Position numbers and translations under genes: made by a program
Notes under the pieces: model-generated
What the model saw: the letters and a program-made list of their open reading frames with translations, nothing else
The model's database searches: none
What the model was told of the DNA's origin: nothing
Shown here: positions 7,491-15,816 of the stretch, piece by piece
Position numbering within the stretch: the stretch's first letter is position 1
Layout of the letters: the number at the start of each line of letters is the position of its first letter
Source of the DNA: an uncultured Eubacteriales bacterium
GTDB taxonomy: Bacteria; Bacillota; Clostridia; Oscillospirales; Acutalibacteraceae
NCBI GenBank assembly: GCA_934647945.1
Contig: CAKUFK010000007.1
Location: forward strand, 1 to 64,000
Length of the DNA stretch: 64,000 bases
Reading direction: 5' to 3'

Positions 7491-9135
7491 AATCGCCAAC
7501 CCCTTTCAGATATTTTTCCATGAATGTCACCAGTTTTTCTGGAGTCGAATTATATTCGGGATCTGACCGCATCATGTCATCCAACCTACGGTAAAGGCCG
7601 ACTGCATCAAAGTTTTCCATACGCTCGATGGTGTATATCTGACCACCGTTGCCTACCACTGACAGCACGATTTCTTCCGGCGCCTCTATAAATGCCTTAA
7701 TATCATCCGTTGAAAATGTGTGTCCACTTGGATGGTTGTGGATGGATACATGAGGCTGGTTGACCTTCAACCCAGACACGCGCCACATGCCGCCCCTGCT
7801 TGACGCCAGAGGCCGCATATTCATGTCGTAATACGCGATGGCTTCTGTACCCGGTTCAGCGTCTTGCAAGCCGCGCAGGAGGTCACGGTGAGCCTTGCGC
7901 AGCGCCTTGTTTCCATTTACGTCCAGCGCATGGGTCTTTACCATCGGAACACGTTGGATGGCGCTATTCGTGATCGTCAGAGGCTCTACATTAACCGATC
8001 TCAGTATAACACGTTCGGCCGATTTTGCAACCGCGCGGGCGTCTGCCGGGATCCCGTGGGTCTTTTCCCGCCAGTAGTCCCTCTGGAGCTGATCTCCATT
8101 GTCTGTTATATAGGCCCTCAGCTCTGCCTGCGCGGCCCTGGCCTTGCGTCGGTACTCCTTGGCCTTATCGGAGTCAAGGGTTCCCTCCGCCAGCCTCTTC
8201 AGACGTCGGATTTTGGCCTCCATGCGCCTCTGTTTTTGTTCAAGCACCGCCGTTTCCTGGACCTTTCTTGCGTCCAGCGGCTTAGGCATCCGGTTGACGC
8301 CCTCGATCCAGGTGGACAGCGTGTGGCGGCAATTTGGGTGGAATAGGCCGGACTCTACGGCCGTGGACAATAGGGGATACCACTTGCCATTGCGGCTTTT
8401 GCCGCGGGCTCCGGTTATCTCGCCGTCAAATGATCCCCAAACATCATCTATGTATACTCGGCCTTGCCATGGCAGACAGGTATCGGAACAGGCTCCATAC
8501 TGACTGACCAACACCGTATCGATCCCCAGCGCGGCTCTCTGATCGGCAGCCCCGCGCAAATATGAGCGCAGGCTGGATGTACGGATAGCCATTTCCGCAT
8601 AGGTAGCAATATTGACCAGACGGCCGTTGCGGTACTGTATACAGTTGATCCCGGCCGCCAAAAAATCTTTGGCCGCCAGGTCTACCGCCTGTTCCATCGT
8701 GACACTTCCGGTGGATGCTGCCAGCTCTGCCCGGTATATTGTCTGTCGGTATACGTCATCCATCATCCGCAGGGATGAGGATTCCGCCTCATGGAGATTC
8801 TTGTTCACGTCCTCGACGAGGCTATCCACCCGACGTCGATCGACCCCGAAAAAGTTTTGCGTGTCCGGCTCTGTCTCCGCCTCAACGCCCTGATCGTATT
8901 CCTCCCGTATCAAATCTTCCACATCGGCATCAATGACGGGAGCATATTCGGATATAATCGCTTGATTCTGGCGACGGAACCGTTCAACATTTCGCAGCTT
9001 CTCCGCCTGCCAGGCCGGCCAGCTGAACCCATAATCCGCTTCCTCGGATTTGTGTCGTTTCAGGTTACGTTTTAGAGAGGCGATGAGACGCAGCTCTATT
9101 TTTGCGAAGATGTCCGCGATCTCACGAGCAGTCAC
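7462..9135 (-). CDS. Phage minor head protein (MuF-like) with C-terminal JAB-like domain
   Basis: A 557-residue protein. Residues 1-290 resemble the Firmicutes phage minor capsid protein 2 / Mu gpF family, including the paired motif CSDTCLPWQGRVY and LFHPNCRHTLSTW that closes the domain. A charged coiled-coil linker (about 305-360) follows. The last 160 residues form a separate domain with Glu431, His466-x-His468 and Ser475-x-x-Asp478, close to the JAMM/JAB metalloprotease pattern (RadC-like HNHPSG), with one residue fewer in the spacer than usual. MuF-like proteins are packaged in the head and may be fused to toxin domains. The start overlaps the portal gene stop by 4 bases. Confidence 0.85.
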   Translation of the reverse strand: MTAREIADIFAKIELRLIASLKRNLKRHKSEEADYGFSWPAWQAEKLRNVERFRRQNQAIISEYAPVIDADVEDLIREEYDQGVEAETEPDTQNFFGVDRRRVDSLVEDVNKNLHEAESSSLRMMDDVYRQTIYRAELAASTGSVTMEQAVDLAAKDFLAAGINCIQYRNGRLVNIATYAEMAIRTSSLRSYLRGAADQRAALGIDTVLVSQYGACSDTCLPWQGRVYIDDVWGSFDGEITGARGKSRNGKWYPLLSTAVESGLFHPNCRHTLSTWIEGVNRMPKPLDARKVQETAVLEQKQRRMEAKIRRLKRLAEGTLDSDKAKEYRRKARAAQAELRAYITDNGDQLQRDYWREKTHGIPADARAVAKSAERVILRSVNVEPLTITNSAIQRVPMVKTHALDVNGNKALRKAHRDLLRGLQDAEPGTEAIAYYDMNMRPLASSRGGMWRVSGLKVNQPHVSIHNHPSGHTFSTDDIKAFIEAPEEIVLSVVGNGGQIYTIERMENFDAVGLYRRLDDMMRSDPEYNSTPEKLVTFMEKYLKGVGDYGFRYIRKP

Positions 9136-10628
9136 GGCAGCTCATCCCCTCCGCTTGGCTCTTCCATTTCCAATAGACCCTTTTCGCGTTTGATCCTGGA
9201 AATCTCCTCTTGTATCCACTCCTTGGACTTGGAGCCGCCCCATATCTCCTCTACCTTGGCCTCCGTGCTCATGCCTCCGCAGGCGTCTGCCTCACGGATG
9301 GCCTTGATTCGGGACCCAAAGTCAGGCGCTGCATACTCGCCGAATGATACAGTCGGCGCATACTCGCCGATCGGTCGCCCGTTGATCCAGTCGTCGATCT
9401 GTAGCAGCACCGCGGCCACCTTCGGCAGGACGGCCTCTAGCTTTGCGGTGATGCGATTGCGTGTGAATCCAGTGACGTCTTTGCCCTCTCGTTTTGACTC
9501 CCCAGAGGATGTGGCCGCAATATTGATTCCCAAAGTGGCAGGCGACAAGATGCCTTGCAAGCAGAGATCCAGCGCGGACACGTATGAGTTTTTATACGCT
9601 TCGTACCGGATATCCGGCTGTACCAGGTCTATTTTATGACCTTCGTTCCCGGATTCCCGTATGGGGTTTTCCACCTGGATAAAGTCGGATCCAAAGGAAT
9701 CCACGCTCATGGGTAACCCATTCTTCGGATTTTTGGGGACCATATCCTCGGGGATATATCGCTGGACTCGCCCTCTTCTCACGGCGTCCAGCCATTGGGA
9801 AACAATCTCGTCCAAAGCATCGAAATCGTCTGTCTTGCTGTTATAGATAGACCGCCCGCGCCCAAGCCATTTGGAACTGCGCCATACCCGGAACGGGATG
9901 GCGGTCATAAGGCCGTAAGGAATCTCCGTGTCGCACAGAGCAGATAATTCTGGGATGATGTCTAAACTTACCCCCCGGCCTCCCGCGTCGCGCAATATGT
10001 ATCGGATTCTTCCGGGTTCACGTATCTCTTCCAGCTGATATTTATCGTCTCCGCGCCAGTAATCCGTGTAAAACGATACGCCCGTCAAAAAGCCGCTTTG
10101 ATAGTGGGATTTCGATCGATCCTCTCCGAAAAATTCGAGGGATGGTGCATTGGATACTTTCGTATCCCACGATATCCGAAAAGCCCCTCCTCCGGTTACC
10201 AGCGTATCGGTCAGAGACTCTTCCAGCACATCCCCGAATGCTATCTGCTCCTGTAGTTTGTCCCAGCGTGCAATCTTGCCCTCATCGTCATTTCCTCCGT
10301 CGTCCAGGAACGTCATTCCATCATAATCTCCTGCTACGACTCCGACCAATACATCCACCATGATGCCCGGAAGTCCGGTATGCAGTTTCCTGACTTTATC
10401 GCCAACCGGAACGGCGGACCAGAACCGGCTGCATCCCGCATCCGTGGACGGGATTTGCGCATACAGCTGCTTGAGCTCGTCGGCGTCTCCTCTATACCAC
10501 ACCCGGTTTCGGATAACATCCGTTTCAAAGCTGTACGGTTCTCTTATGACGATATCGCCCCGGTTTGATGCCGGACGCACTTCCAGCCACTTCTGCATTC
10601 TGGCTTTCACCCTCTCGCTGATTTTCAT
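9132..10628 (-). CDS. Phage portal protein
   Basis: A 498-residue protein in the standard place between terminase and minor head protein, forming the dodecameric DNA entry channel. The N-terminus MKISERVKARMQKWLEVRPA and segments such as IPFRVWRSSKWLGRGRS and the long C-terminal helix region (GFTRNRITAKLEAVLPKVAA) match SPP1-type portals of Firmicutes phages. It shares 4 bases with both neighbours' coding ends, indicating a compact packaging operon. Confidence 0.88.
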   Translation of the reverse strand: MKISERVKARMQKWLEVRPASNRGDIVIREPYSFETDVIRNRVWYRGDADELKQLYAQIPSTDAGCSRFWSAVPVGDKVRKLHTGLPGIMVDVLVGVVAGDYDGMTFLDDGGNDDEGKIARWDKLQEQIAFGDVLEESLTDTLVTGGGAFRISWDTKVSNAPSLEFFGEDRSKSHYQSGFLTGVSFYTDYWRGDDKYQLEEIREPGRIRYILRDAGGRGVSLDIIPELSALCDTEIPYGLMTAIPFRVWRSSKWLGRGRSIYNSKTDDFDALDEIVSQWLDAVRRGRVQRYIPEDMVPKNPKNGLPMSVDSFGSDFIQVENPIRESGNEGHKIDLVQPDIRYEAYKNSYVSALDLCLQGILSPATLGINIAATSSGESKREGKDVTGFTRNRITAKLEAVLPKVAAVLLQIDDWINGRPIGEYAPTVSFGEYAAPDFGSRIKAIREADACGGMSTEAKVEEIWGGSKSKEWIQEEISRIKREKGLLEMEEPSGGDELP

Positions 10629-11944
10629 GCCTTGCCCCCTATCCGGTCCTTATACGGCAGCCAGCTATACTGATCCGCGTTGATACAGTGATCGTTACGG
10701 TCCTCCGGTGTGTTGTCCTTATCCTCCCGCCAGGAATATAAGCCCAGCTCCTTGACCAGGGGCCCGCAGGCATCGGAAACGATCAAATAATCTCCATGAG
10801 CCATCCATCCGGCCTGCAGGTTAATCCGATCAATGAGTGTCGTCTTCTTCCAGGCGGGTTGGAAACTGTACACGCTACCGTGCTGCCGTGCATACTTCTG
10901 ACACTCTAAGATCGTCGCGTGATCGGCGTTGTCGATATAGACCATTCGGGCGAATCCCCATTTCTGCCGGTTACGATCAAGGAACTGAATCAGCAGCGGC
11001 GGAACATCGCTGGGCGTGATCGGAATCGCCCGGTCTCGGTTGTTGTGTTCCTCGACTGCCAGAGTGATCTTCCGCCGATCTGCTGTAATTCCTGTGAATA
11101 CGAACGCGAAGGTGTCCGGGGATTGCTGGGAATACGACGTATCGACGCCGGCCGAAAATTGCACATAGACATAATCTCTCGCTTGTGCGGCGGGAATCAT
11201 ATGCCGAGGTTCCAGGTTAAACACAAGCCCTGTTGATCGGCCGCGCAATCCCAATATCTTGTTCTTGTAGAGCTTGGTGCCTTTGGGAACGTTCTGGATA
11301 ATCTGATCTTTCTTTTCGAGCGGCAGCCCGGCGTTATGCTCGAATGAAAAAAACCAATGGATCCAACCCGGTTTTTCATCCTCATTGAGTTGTTCAAGAA
11401 TCTCTTTCGGCGTCTCGTCTTTCCATTCGGGAAGAGGGCGGGCATGGTTGATATATTCGCCATAAACCGGCAAACTCGGATCGTCTGGGTTCAGGGTGGC
11501 CAGAAGATAATCACAGCGCATAGCAGCCTCTCGTACATACTCCATGTCCGCGATGTTGATCTCATCGATGTACAGGCATCCGTACTGACCGCCAAGAGCC
11601 TTTTTCCAGCGCGCCTTATTGTCGTATCCCAGTACATAGACGATCTTATCCCCACTGGGCGTGTGGAATACGATGTGCGGAAGCGTGTTTCCACCTCGGC
11701 CGGAAGCGTTATATTCGGTCAGTGGACCAAAATCGTCCAGGATCCCCAGCTCTTTTTGGATGATGTTTTTTTCGATCGTGCCAATGTCGAGTCCGGATAG
11801 GATGTGAATGCGCTTGTCGCTCTCGGCCACTTTGAGCATGAATTTGAAAAGGCCAACCGTAGTTTTTCCGGCAGCGGTAGTCCCCTCGAGAAATTCCACA
11901 GGAGCGTCACATCTAAGAAACGCCTTGTATTTTTCGGATAACAT
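10625..11944 (-). CDS. terL: Phage terminase large subunit
   Basis: The DNA-packaging ATPase and nuclease. With the start at the ATG 11944 the protein is 439 residues and begins MLSEKYKAFLRCDAPVEFLE. The Walker A-type P-loop GTTAAGKT is at about 21-28 and the Walker B CLYIDEI near 135. The C-terminal nuclease domain starts around 270 with SAGVDTSYS, where the Asp would bind metal. A run of in-frame GTG codons reaches back to 11968 and would overlap the small subunit by 20 bases; ATG is preferred, but the start is not certain. Confidence 0.9.
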   Translation of the reverse strand: MLSEKYKAFLRCDAPVEFLEGTTAAGKTTVGLFKFMLKVAESDKRIHILSGLDIGTIEKNIIQKELGILDDFGPLTEYNASGRGGNTLPHIVFHTPSGDKIVYVLGYDNKARWKKALGGQYGCLYIDEINIADMEYVREAAMRCDYLLATLNPDDPSLPVYGEYINHARPLPEWKDETPKEILEQLNEDEKPGWIHWFFSFEHNAGLPLEKKDQIIQNVPKGTKLYKNKILGLRGRSTGLVFNLEPRHMIPAAQARDYVYVQFSAGVDTSYSQQSPDTFAFVFTGITADRRKITLAVEEHNNRDRAIPITPSDVPPLLIQFLDRNRQKWGFARMVYIDNADHATILECQKYARQHGSVYSFQPAWKKTTLIDRINLQAGWMAHGDYLIVSDACGPLVKELGLYSWREDKDNTPEDRNDHCINADQYSWLPYKDRIGGKA

Positions 11945-11948
11945 CAAA

Positions 11949-12347
11949 TCAGCCAACGCCACCACCACGCAGTTGCTTCAGCACATTTTCCAGTTTGTCG
12001 AACCCGGCTTCAAGGCTGCCGCTTACCTGCACCTTTTCAATAAACCCTCCGGCAGCTCTGGCGCGCAGCTCAGAGGCTTTTAAACGGTCTTTTGGGTCCT
12101 GCTCTTCACTCCGCATGATATCTGTCCAAAAGGCGTTGATCTCTGCCATGTCGGCAATCCTGGGGGCCTCTAGCACGGCATCCCGGTCTTTGATGTAATC
12201 CCCAAGTTTCCCCAAGTTTTCGGAGCCGATGTTTTGAAACGCTTTGTCGCTCTTAGCCTTATATCCCGCCAGCCTCGCCGCCTCGGTGGCGGTATGACCC
12301 TGCTTGTAGTAATCGATCCATGCTTGTTGCTTTGCTGTCGGCTTCAT
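11949..12347 (-). CDS. terS: Phage terminase small subunit
   Basis: A 132-residue protein beginning MKPTAKQQAWIDYYKQGHTA, with the TEAARLAGYK helix-turn-helix that recognises the packaging site. A helical oligomerisation segment (MAEINAFWTDIMRSEEQD) and RLKASELRARAAGGF follow, as in the terminase_2 family. It directly precedes the large subunit. The ribosome binding site GGAGGTGAGCGG is typical of this prophage. Confidence 0.9.
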   Translation of the reverse strand: MKPTAKQQAWIDYYKQGHTATEAARLAGYKAKSDKAFQNIGSENLGKLGDYIKDRDAVLEAPRIADMAEINAFWTDIMRSEEQDPKDRLKASELRARAAGGFIEKVQVSGSLEAGFDKLENVLKQLRGGGVG

Positions 12348-12410
12348 CCGCTCACCTCCTATATCACCACTGATTTAGTGGCATTCACATTTCCAACCAC
12401 ATCTATTTGG

Positions 12411-12725
12411 TTATTCGGCCGCAGTGGGATCGCAATGCAATACATACGGGATTCCGTGTGTCTTACAGTAGTCGATTTCGGCCTTGCATCCGGTACTGTG
12501 CTCCCAGTCCCCATATACCAGTATCTTGTCGCACACCTTCAGCAACTCCAGGCACATCCCCAGACCATGCAGATAGTCCACCTTGTCATAGAGATAGCCT
12601 AAGCAATGTATAGGGGAGATATATACGTTGGCCTTATCTTTTACGGCCAGCGCCTCGGCAATCCGCTCGATTTCCGCCTTGTTTCCCGGCTCCCCGCCAT
12701 AGGGATGGGATATGTAAATCCTCAT
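12411..12725 (-). CDS. DUF4406 / nucleoside 2-deoxyribosyltransferase-like protein
   Basis: A 104-residue protein that begins MRIYISHPYGGEPGNKAEIE, matching DUF4406-type proteins that share a fold with nucleoside 2-deoxyribosyltransferases. The segment YLHGLGMCLELLKVCDKILV and the VYGDWEHSTGCKAEIDYC motif are conserved in the family. Its role in phages is not established; nucleotide metabolism is an inference from the fold. It overlaps the stop of the phosphoesterase gene by 4 bases. Confidence 0.75.
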   Translation of the reverse strand: MRIYISHPYGGEPGNKAEIERIAEALAVKDKANVYISPIHCLGYLYDKVDYLHGLGMCLELLKVCDKILVYGDWEHSTGCKAEIDYCKTHGIPYVLHCDPTAAE

Positions 12726-13501
12726 AGCCTTGCCGTCATCCCTCTCTTATGTCCGTCCAGGTAGATTACAGGCGAGTCCTTGCTGGTTGGTTTGTACTCC
12801 TGGATTTCCCCGTATCCCCCATAGTTCAGGGCCGCCGCCGTGTTGACAAACAGCTTGGATACCGGCGCAACGCTCCGGTTCGCCTCACAGGTGCGGTAAA
12901 AGCCTTGTTTCATCACCATCGGCAAATGGGTGTGGGAATGGATATACACGTCCGCGTCCACAATGCTGGCCATATCCGCCAGACGGATCGCCTTGGCTCC
13001 TTCCTTTCTTCCCCCTCCGGACCCGTGGTTGATATACAACGAATAGGTCATGGGCCTCCCATCCGATTTCCGGCGGCTGCACCGTCCAAAGCTAACAAAC
13101 AGCAGCGCCGCGCCAGGGGCAAACCGGTCATACAAACCCATCTGCCGGGTAAACACCTCCATGAGGTCAATGCCCTCTTTGTTGTAGGTCCTCCGCTCGT
13201 GATTTCCAGTGGTGACGGCCAGTATCTTATCCTTGACTGGCTCGAACAGCTCCACCGCCCTCTGGATCTGCTCCATCGGGGGCAGTACCTCGCTGTAGCA
13301 GTCCGACACGCTGGTCTTGGTAGCGTTGTTGAGGATATCTCCGTTGAGGATGAGGGCTGTGTCCGGTTCTTCCTGCACGGATTTCAGCCGGTCGCGGATG
13401 AGAGGGAGGTCACAATGCGCGTCCCCGATATGCAAGTCGGCCATCACCTCAATTTTCAATGCGCCGATTGTATCCGGAAGCCTTGCTCGTATGGTTGTCA
13501 T
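12722..13501 (-). CDS. Phage metallophosphoesterase
   Basis: A 259-residue calcineurin-like phosphoesterase starting at the ATG 13501 (MTTIRARLPDTIGALKIEVM) after GAGGTGAGCGG. Metal-binding motifs are visible in order: DLHIGDAH near 23, LNGDILNN near 54, TGNHERRTY near 101, and C-terminal YINHGSG and YIHSHTHLP. It probably hydrolyses a phosphodiester or phosphomonoester of unknown identity. It is the first gene after the terminator at 13567-13592, so it opens the late region. Confidence 0.85.
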   Translation of the reverse strand: MTTIRARLPDTIGALKIEVMADLHIGDAHCDLPLIRDRLKSVQEEPDTALILNGDILNNATKTSVSDCYSEVLPPMEQIQRAVELFEPVKDKILAVTTGNHERRTYNKEGIDLMEVFTRQMGLYDRFAPGAALLFVSFGRCSRRKSDGRPMTYSLYINHGSGGGRKEGAKAIRLADMASIVDADVYIHSHTHLPMVMKQGFYRTCEANRSVAPVSKLFVNTAAALNYGGYGEIQEYKPTSKDSPVIYLDGHKRGMTARL

Positions 13502-13559
13502 CCGCTCACCTCGCTTTTTGTGTTCCCGCCTACCCATCCGCCGGCCATTATGTCCGGCA

Positions 13560-13592
13560 CAACAAAGAGGACGCCCCACATGGGACGCCCTC
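13560..13592 (-). terminator. Intrinsic terminator between early/middle and late prophage genes
   Basis: On the minus strand GAGGGCGTCCC (13592-13582), a 4-base loop and GGGGCGTCCTC (13577-13567) form an 11-bp stem with two G-U pairs, followed by TTTGTTG. The pairs are mismatches on the plus strand, which supports a leftward transcript. It follows the sigma-like gene and precedes the late genes. Confidence 0.75.
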
Positions 13593-13611
13593 TCATTTCT
13601 TTACATATACA

Positions 13612-14040
13612 CTATATCACGGATAAAAGGGGGCTTTCCAGGGTCAATTTCCGAATTGCCCTAATATGTAGCCTCTTGACCCATCTTTCATCAAGCCCCA
13701 TGCTTTCGGAAACCTGTTCCCATGTCATGCCGTCTATGTATTTATATCTAACGATGTCCCTCAGTTTCTCATCATCCATCTGTTTCACGGCGGCCTCGAT
13801 CCGGCGGCGAAGATCAACCTGGGCATCGATTTCTCGGTTTATGTCTTGTTCCAAATCTACGATCTGGCATACGGCATTTTGTATTTTATCGCAGCCTCCC
13901 GCTTTCGGCATATCTGAGTATACCGGGGATATTGCCTCGGCTTTTTCCTTCCACTTCTTTTTCTCGTCAAGCAGCCTGGCTATACGTTTTTCCAATCCGA
14001 TATACTGCTTCAATATCGCTTTTTTCTCTTCATTCGTCAT
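13612..14040 (-). CDS. Sigma-like late transcription regulator (DUF1492/ArpU-type)
   Basis: A 142-residue protein with an N-terminal coiled coil (EKKAILKQYIGLEKRIARLL...) and a C-terminal sigma-70 region 4-type helix-turn-helix around GMTWEQVSESMGLDERWVKR. Proteins of this DUF1492 kind are encoded at the end of the early region in many Firmicutes phages and are thought to switch on the late operon. The terminator directly downstream and the late genes that follow fit this. The ATG at 14040 follows GGGAGGGAACC. Confidence 0.8.
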   Translation of the reverse strand: MTNEEKKAILKQYIGLEKRIARLLDEKKKWKEKAEAISPVYSDMPKAGGCDKIQNAVCQIVDLEQDINREIDAQVDLRRRIEAAVKQMDDEKLRDIVRYKYIDGMTWEQVSESMGLDERWVKRLHIRAIRKLTLESPLLSVI

Positions 14041-14240
14041 GGTTCCCTCCCGTAAAACCGCCGCAGCTTTCGCCAATGAACCCCAAACCACTGTACAAAC
14101 GAATCATATCCGGACGGAGGTGGCGGGATCACGGGACAGCCATCCGTGCCCGTCACTGCCCGGACATACTCGCACTTTCGGCTGCATACCCCTCCATTTA
14201 ACCAAATGCATCCATTTTTGATACAGACCAGTTTATCCAC
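14037..14240 (-). CDS. Small cysteine-rich phage protein
   Basis: A 67-residue product from a GTG at 14240 (V-D-K-L-V-C-I-K-N-G-C) with cysteines at CIKNGC and CSRKC, likely a small metal-binding protein. It overlaps the next gene's start by 4 bases and shares bases with the 28-residue membrane peptide frame upstream, so coupling is likely. An alternative TTG start at 14258 exists and no clear ribosome binding site decides. The function is not recognised. Confidence 0.5.
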   Translation of the reverse strand: MDKLVCIKNGCIWLNGGVCSRKCEYVRAVTGTDGCPVIPPPPSGYDSFVQWFGVHWRKLRRFYGREP

Positions 14241-14319
14241 GCCTAGCACACCACCCAACCATAAAGGCCATCCCGATAGAGGCGAGCCAGACCGACAGGA
14301 TTGGTGCGGATATTATCAT
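14233..14319 (-). CDS. 28-residue membrane peptide
   Basis: A short frame starting at ATG 14319 with a well-spaced GGAGG (7 bases). The product is one predicted transmembrane helix (SAPILSVWLASIGMAFMVGW) ending CARRG. It overlaps the start of the following cysteine-rich gene. Holin-like or membrane-sensing roles can be imagined, but nothing establishes one. The perfect ribosome binding site is the main reason to call it. Confidence 0.5.
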   Translation of the reverse strand: MIISAPILSVWLASIGMAFMVGWCARRG

Positions 14320-14333
14320 GGTGTGGCCTCCTT

Positions 14334-14654
14334 TTACTCTGTATATCCACACTCTTGGCAAGTGCATGTATCTGTGTCTGGATCCCAATCGCTCCAGTAT
14401 GATCCACACTGGGGACATAGCGTCCAAGGGCCTTTTGGTCCAGGTGGGTCCTTGTGACCCAAGGGCCCGTTAATTTTGTCTTTTCTACGATCGTCAATCA
14501 ATTTGTCAATAAATTTTGACACTTGCTCCATCTCGCTTTCCCAATCCTCGCGATTCCATACCCACCCGCACTCATGGCAGCGCGGCGGGCCTCCATCGAG
14601 GCTAGATATATGTCCTCCGCATTTTTCGCATTCACCGTCGATAAACATCATCAT
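14334..14654 (-). CDS. Double zinc-ribbon phage protein
   Basis: A 106-residue protein starting MMMFIDGECEKCGG. One likely zinc ribbon is formed by CEKC and CHEC (residues 9-33), the second by CPQC and CQEC near the C-terminus, joined by a charged helix. The start has AGGAG and lies in a translation initiation cassette repeated twice more nearby. The function is unknown; small zinc-ribbon proteins are frequent in the early operons of Clostridia phages. Confidence 0.65.
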   Translation of the reverse strand: MMMFIDGECEKCGGHISSLDGGPPRCHECGWVWNREDWESEMEQVSKFIDKLIDDRRKDKINGPLGHKDPPGPKGPWTLCPQCGSYWSDWDPDTDTCTCQECGYTE

Positions 14655-15163
14655 GGCGTGGTCTCCTCTATGATGTCCCGCAGGAATACAGACCGGCCGG
14701 GTTGAACGCTTGGAAGAACGCGCTCCTCTGGCTCGCAAACAGCAATTACATTTCGGTCCTTATCGCTTATGATCAGGTGGCCGTCCGCGCTTCTTTGCGC
14801 GACCGATGCCGTTGGAAAAGATCTAAGGGTATTTTGGGCATCATCAACGTCCCTCGCATCAAAGCGTGGCTTATATCTGATGATGCAATCCGGATGGTTG
14901 ACTATCCAGCACACGGCACCGCTTTCAACTTTGTGCACCTTCCATGTATTCCACATCTCAATGACATTCCCTTCGGCATCAACACAACAAGCATCATAAT
15001 TTTTATGTAGATAGTCGAAACCGAACCGCTCGCCAACCTCGACATCCAATATATCGCATATACGGGGCTTCTCTGCTTTTTTCATGCGGGACCCCTTATC
15101 TTCCATGCTACGTAAATCCAAATCAACAACAACATGGTTGGGATCATTATTTCTATTCGTCAT
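14651..15163 (-). CDS. Phage protein of unknown function
   Basis: A 170-residue protein starting at ATG 15163 after AAAGGAGGAGGC (MTNRNNDPNHVVVDLDLRSM). The middle part (EVGERFGFDYLHKNYDACCV ... IIRYKPRFDARDVDDAQNTL) looks like a small beta-rich domain seen in other phage hypothetical proteins. I do not recognise a named family. It overlaps the next gene by 4 bases (ATGA), so it belongs to the same polycistronic unit. Confidence 0.6.
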   Translation of the reverse strand: MTNRNNDPNHVVVDLDLRSMEDKGSRMKKAEKPRICDILDVEVGERFGFDYLHKNYDACCVDAEGNVIEMWNTWKVHKVESGAVCWIVNHPDCIIRYKPRFDARDVDDAQNTLRSFPTASVAQRSADGHLIISDKDRNVIAVCEPEERVLPSVQPGRSVFLRDIIEETTP

Positions 15164-15234
15164 TTTGCCTCCTCCTTTGGCGGCTCCGGAAGGGACATCC
15201 AGTGGGTGACAACCCCGTCGATAAGCATCATCAT
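15160..15234 (-). CDS. 24-residue DUF551-like remnant peptide
   Basis: A short frame (MMMLIDGVVTHWMSLPEPPK, then EEAK) starting at ATG 15234 with GGAGG 7 bases upstream and ending in an ATGA overlap with the next gene. THWM-LPEPP is the C-terminal signature of the DUF551 family, so this looks like a truncated DUF551 gene that kept its initiation signal, perhaps because it keeps the following gene coupled. Confidence 0.5.
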   Translation of the reverse strand: MMMLIDGVVTHWMSLPEPPKEEAK

Positions 15235-15548
15235 GGTGTGGCCTCCTTGATCTCTCCGTTGCGCATATCACATAATCCGTCCTTGCACCAATGACTATGA
15301 GCATATAACCCTTCCTTGCGCATCTCTGCGTTTGCCGTATTTGGCACCCAACATTTGCACGACTCGCAATATAAGCTAAACGGCCCTCCGGACTTTGGAG
15401 CGACATTACTATACAGATGATAGTTTTTCTCGCCCTCCATCGGCGGTTCCGGAAGGGGGCGGAAATGATCGTCTCCGCCAGCGCACATATTGCACTCATA
15501 GCACGGCTTGCAATCTTTTAACGCACAACGACTACATTTTTTCACCAT
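15231..15548 (-). CDS. Cysteine-rich phage protein with LPEPP motif
   Basis: A 105-residue protein with nine or more cysteines: CSRC, CKPCYECNMC near the N-terminus, CESCKCW in the middle and WCKDGLC later. FRPLPEPPMEG at about 29-39 resembles the DUF551 signature. It probably binds zinc through two clusters. The role is unknown. It overlaps both neighbours (4 bases with the 24-residue peptide, 17 with the DUF6378-like gene). Confidence 0.6.
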   Translation of the reverse strand: MVKKCSRCALKDCKPCYECNMCAGGDDHFRPLPEPPMEGEKNYHLYSNVAPKSGGPFSLYCESCKCWVPNTANAEMRKEGLYAHSHWCKDGLCDMRNGEIKEATP

Positions 15549-15816
15549 CCCGCTCCTCTCCTGCTAGTTCAGCCGCGCAAGCGGCATACCCGGCCAGATC
15601 AATATAGTTGTCGGCCTTCCGCTGCCCGGATTTGATACGGGCAATTTTTAACAGCGCCATCATGGCGGCCACGTCATGCGCATCAATATGTACACCAAGA
15701 TATACCGACCACAAACCGGCAATCACGGAAAAGTTGTTTTCCGGGCGGCCGTACTGTGCCTCTCGATCTGTACACACAATTTTAGCTGCCCGCTCCAACG
15801 TCTCTTTACGCGTCAT
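15532..15816 (-). CDS. DUF6378-like phage protein
   Basis: A 94-residue protein starting MTRKETLERAAKIVCTDREA. The series QYGRPENNF, IAGLWSVYLG, HDVAAMMALLKIARIKSG and DNYIDLAGYAACAAE matches the DUF6378 family of phage proteins, an all-helical fold of the kind found in nucleotide pyrophosphohydrolases. Nucleotide sanitation is an inference. I chose the ATG at 15816; a GTG at 15828 would extend further into the YopX gene. Confidence 0.75.
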   Translation of the reverse strand: MTRKETLERAAKIVCTDREAQYGRPENNFSVIAGLWSVYLGVHIDAHDVAAMMALLKIARIKSGQRKADNYIDLAGYAACAAELAGEERDGEKM

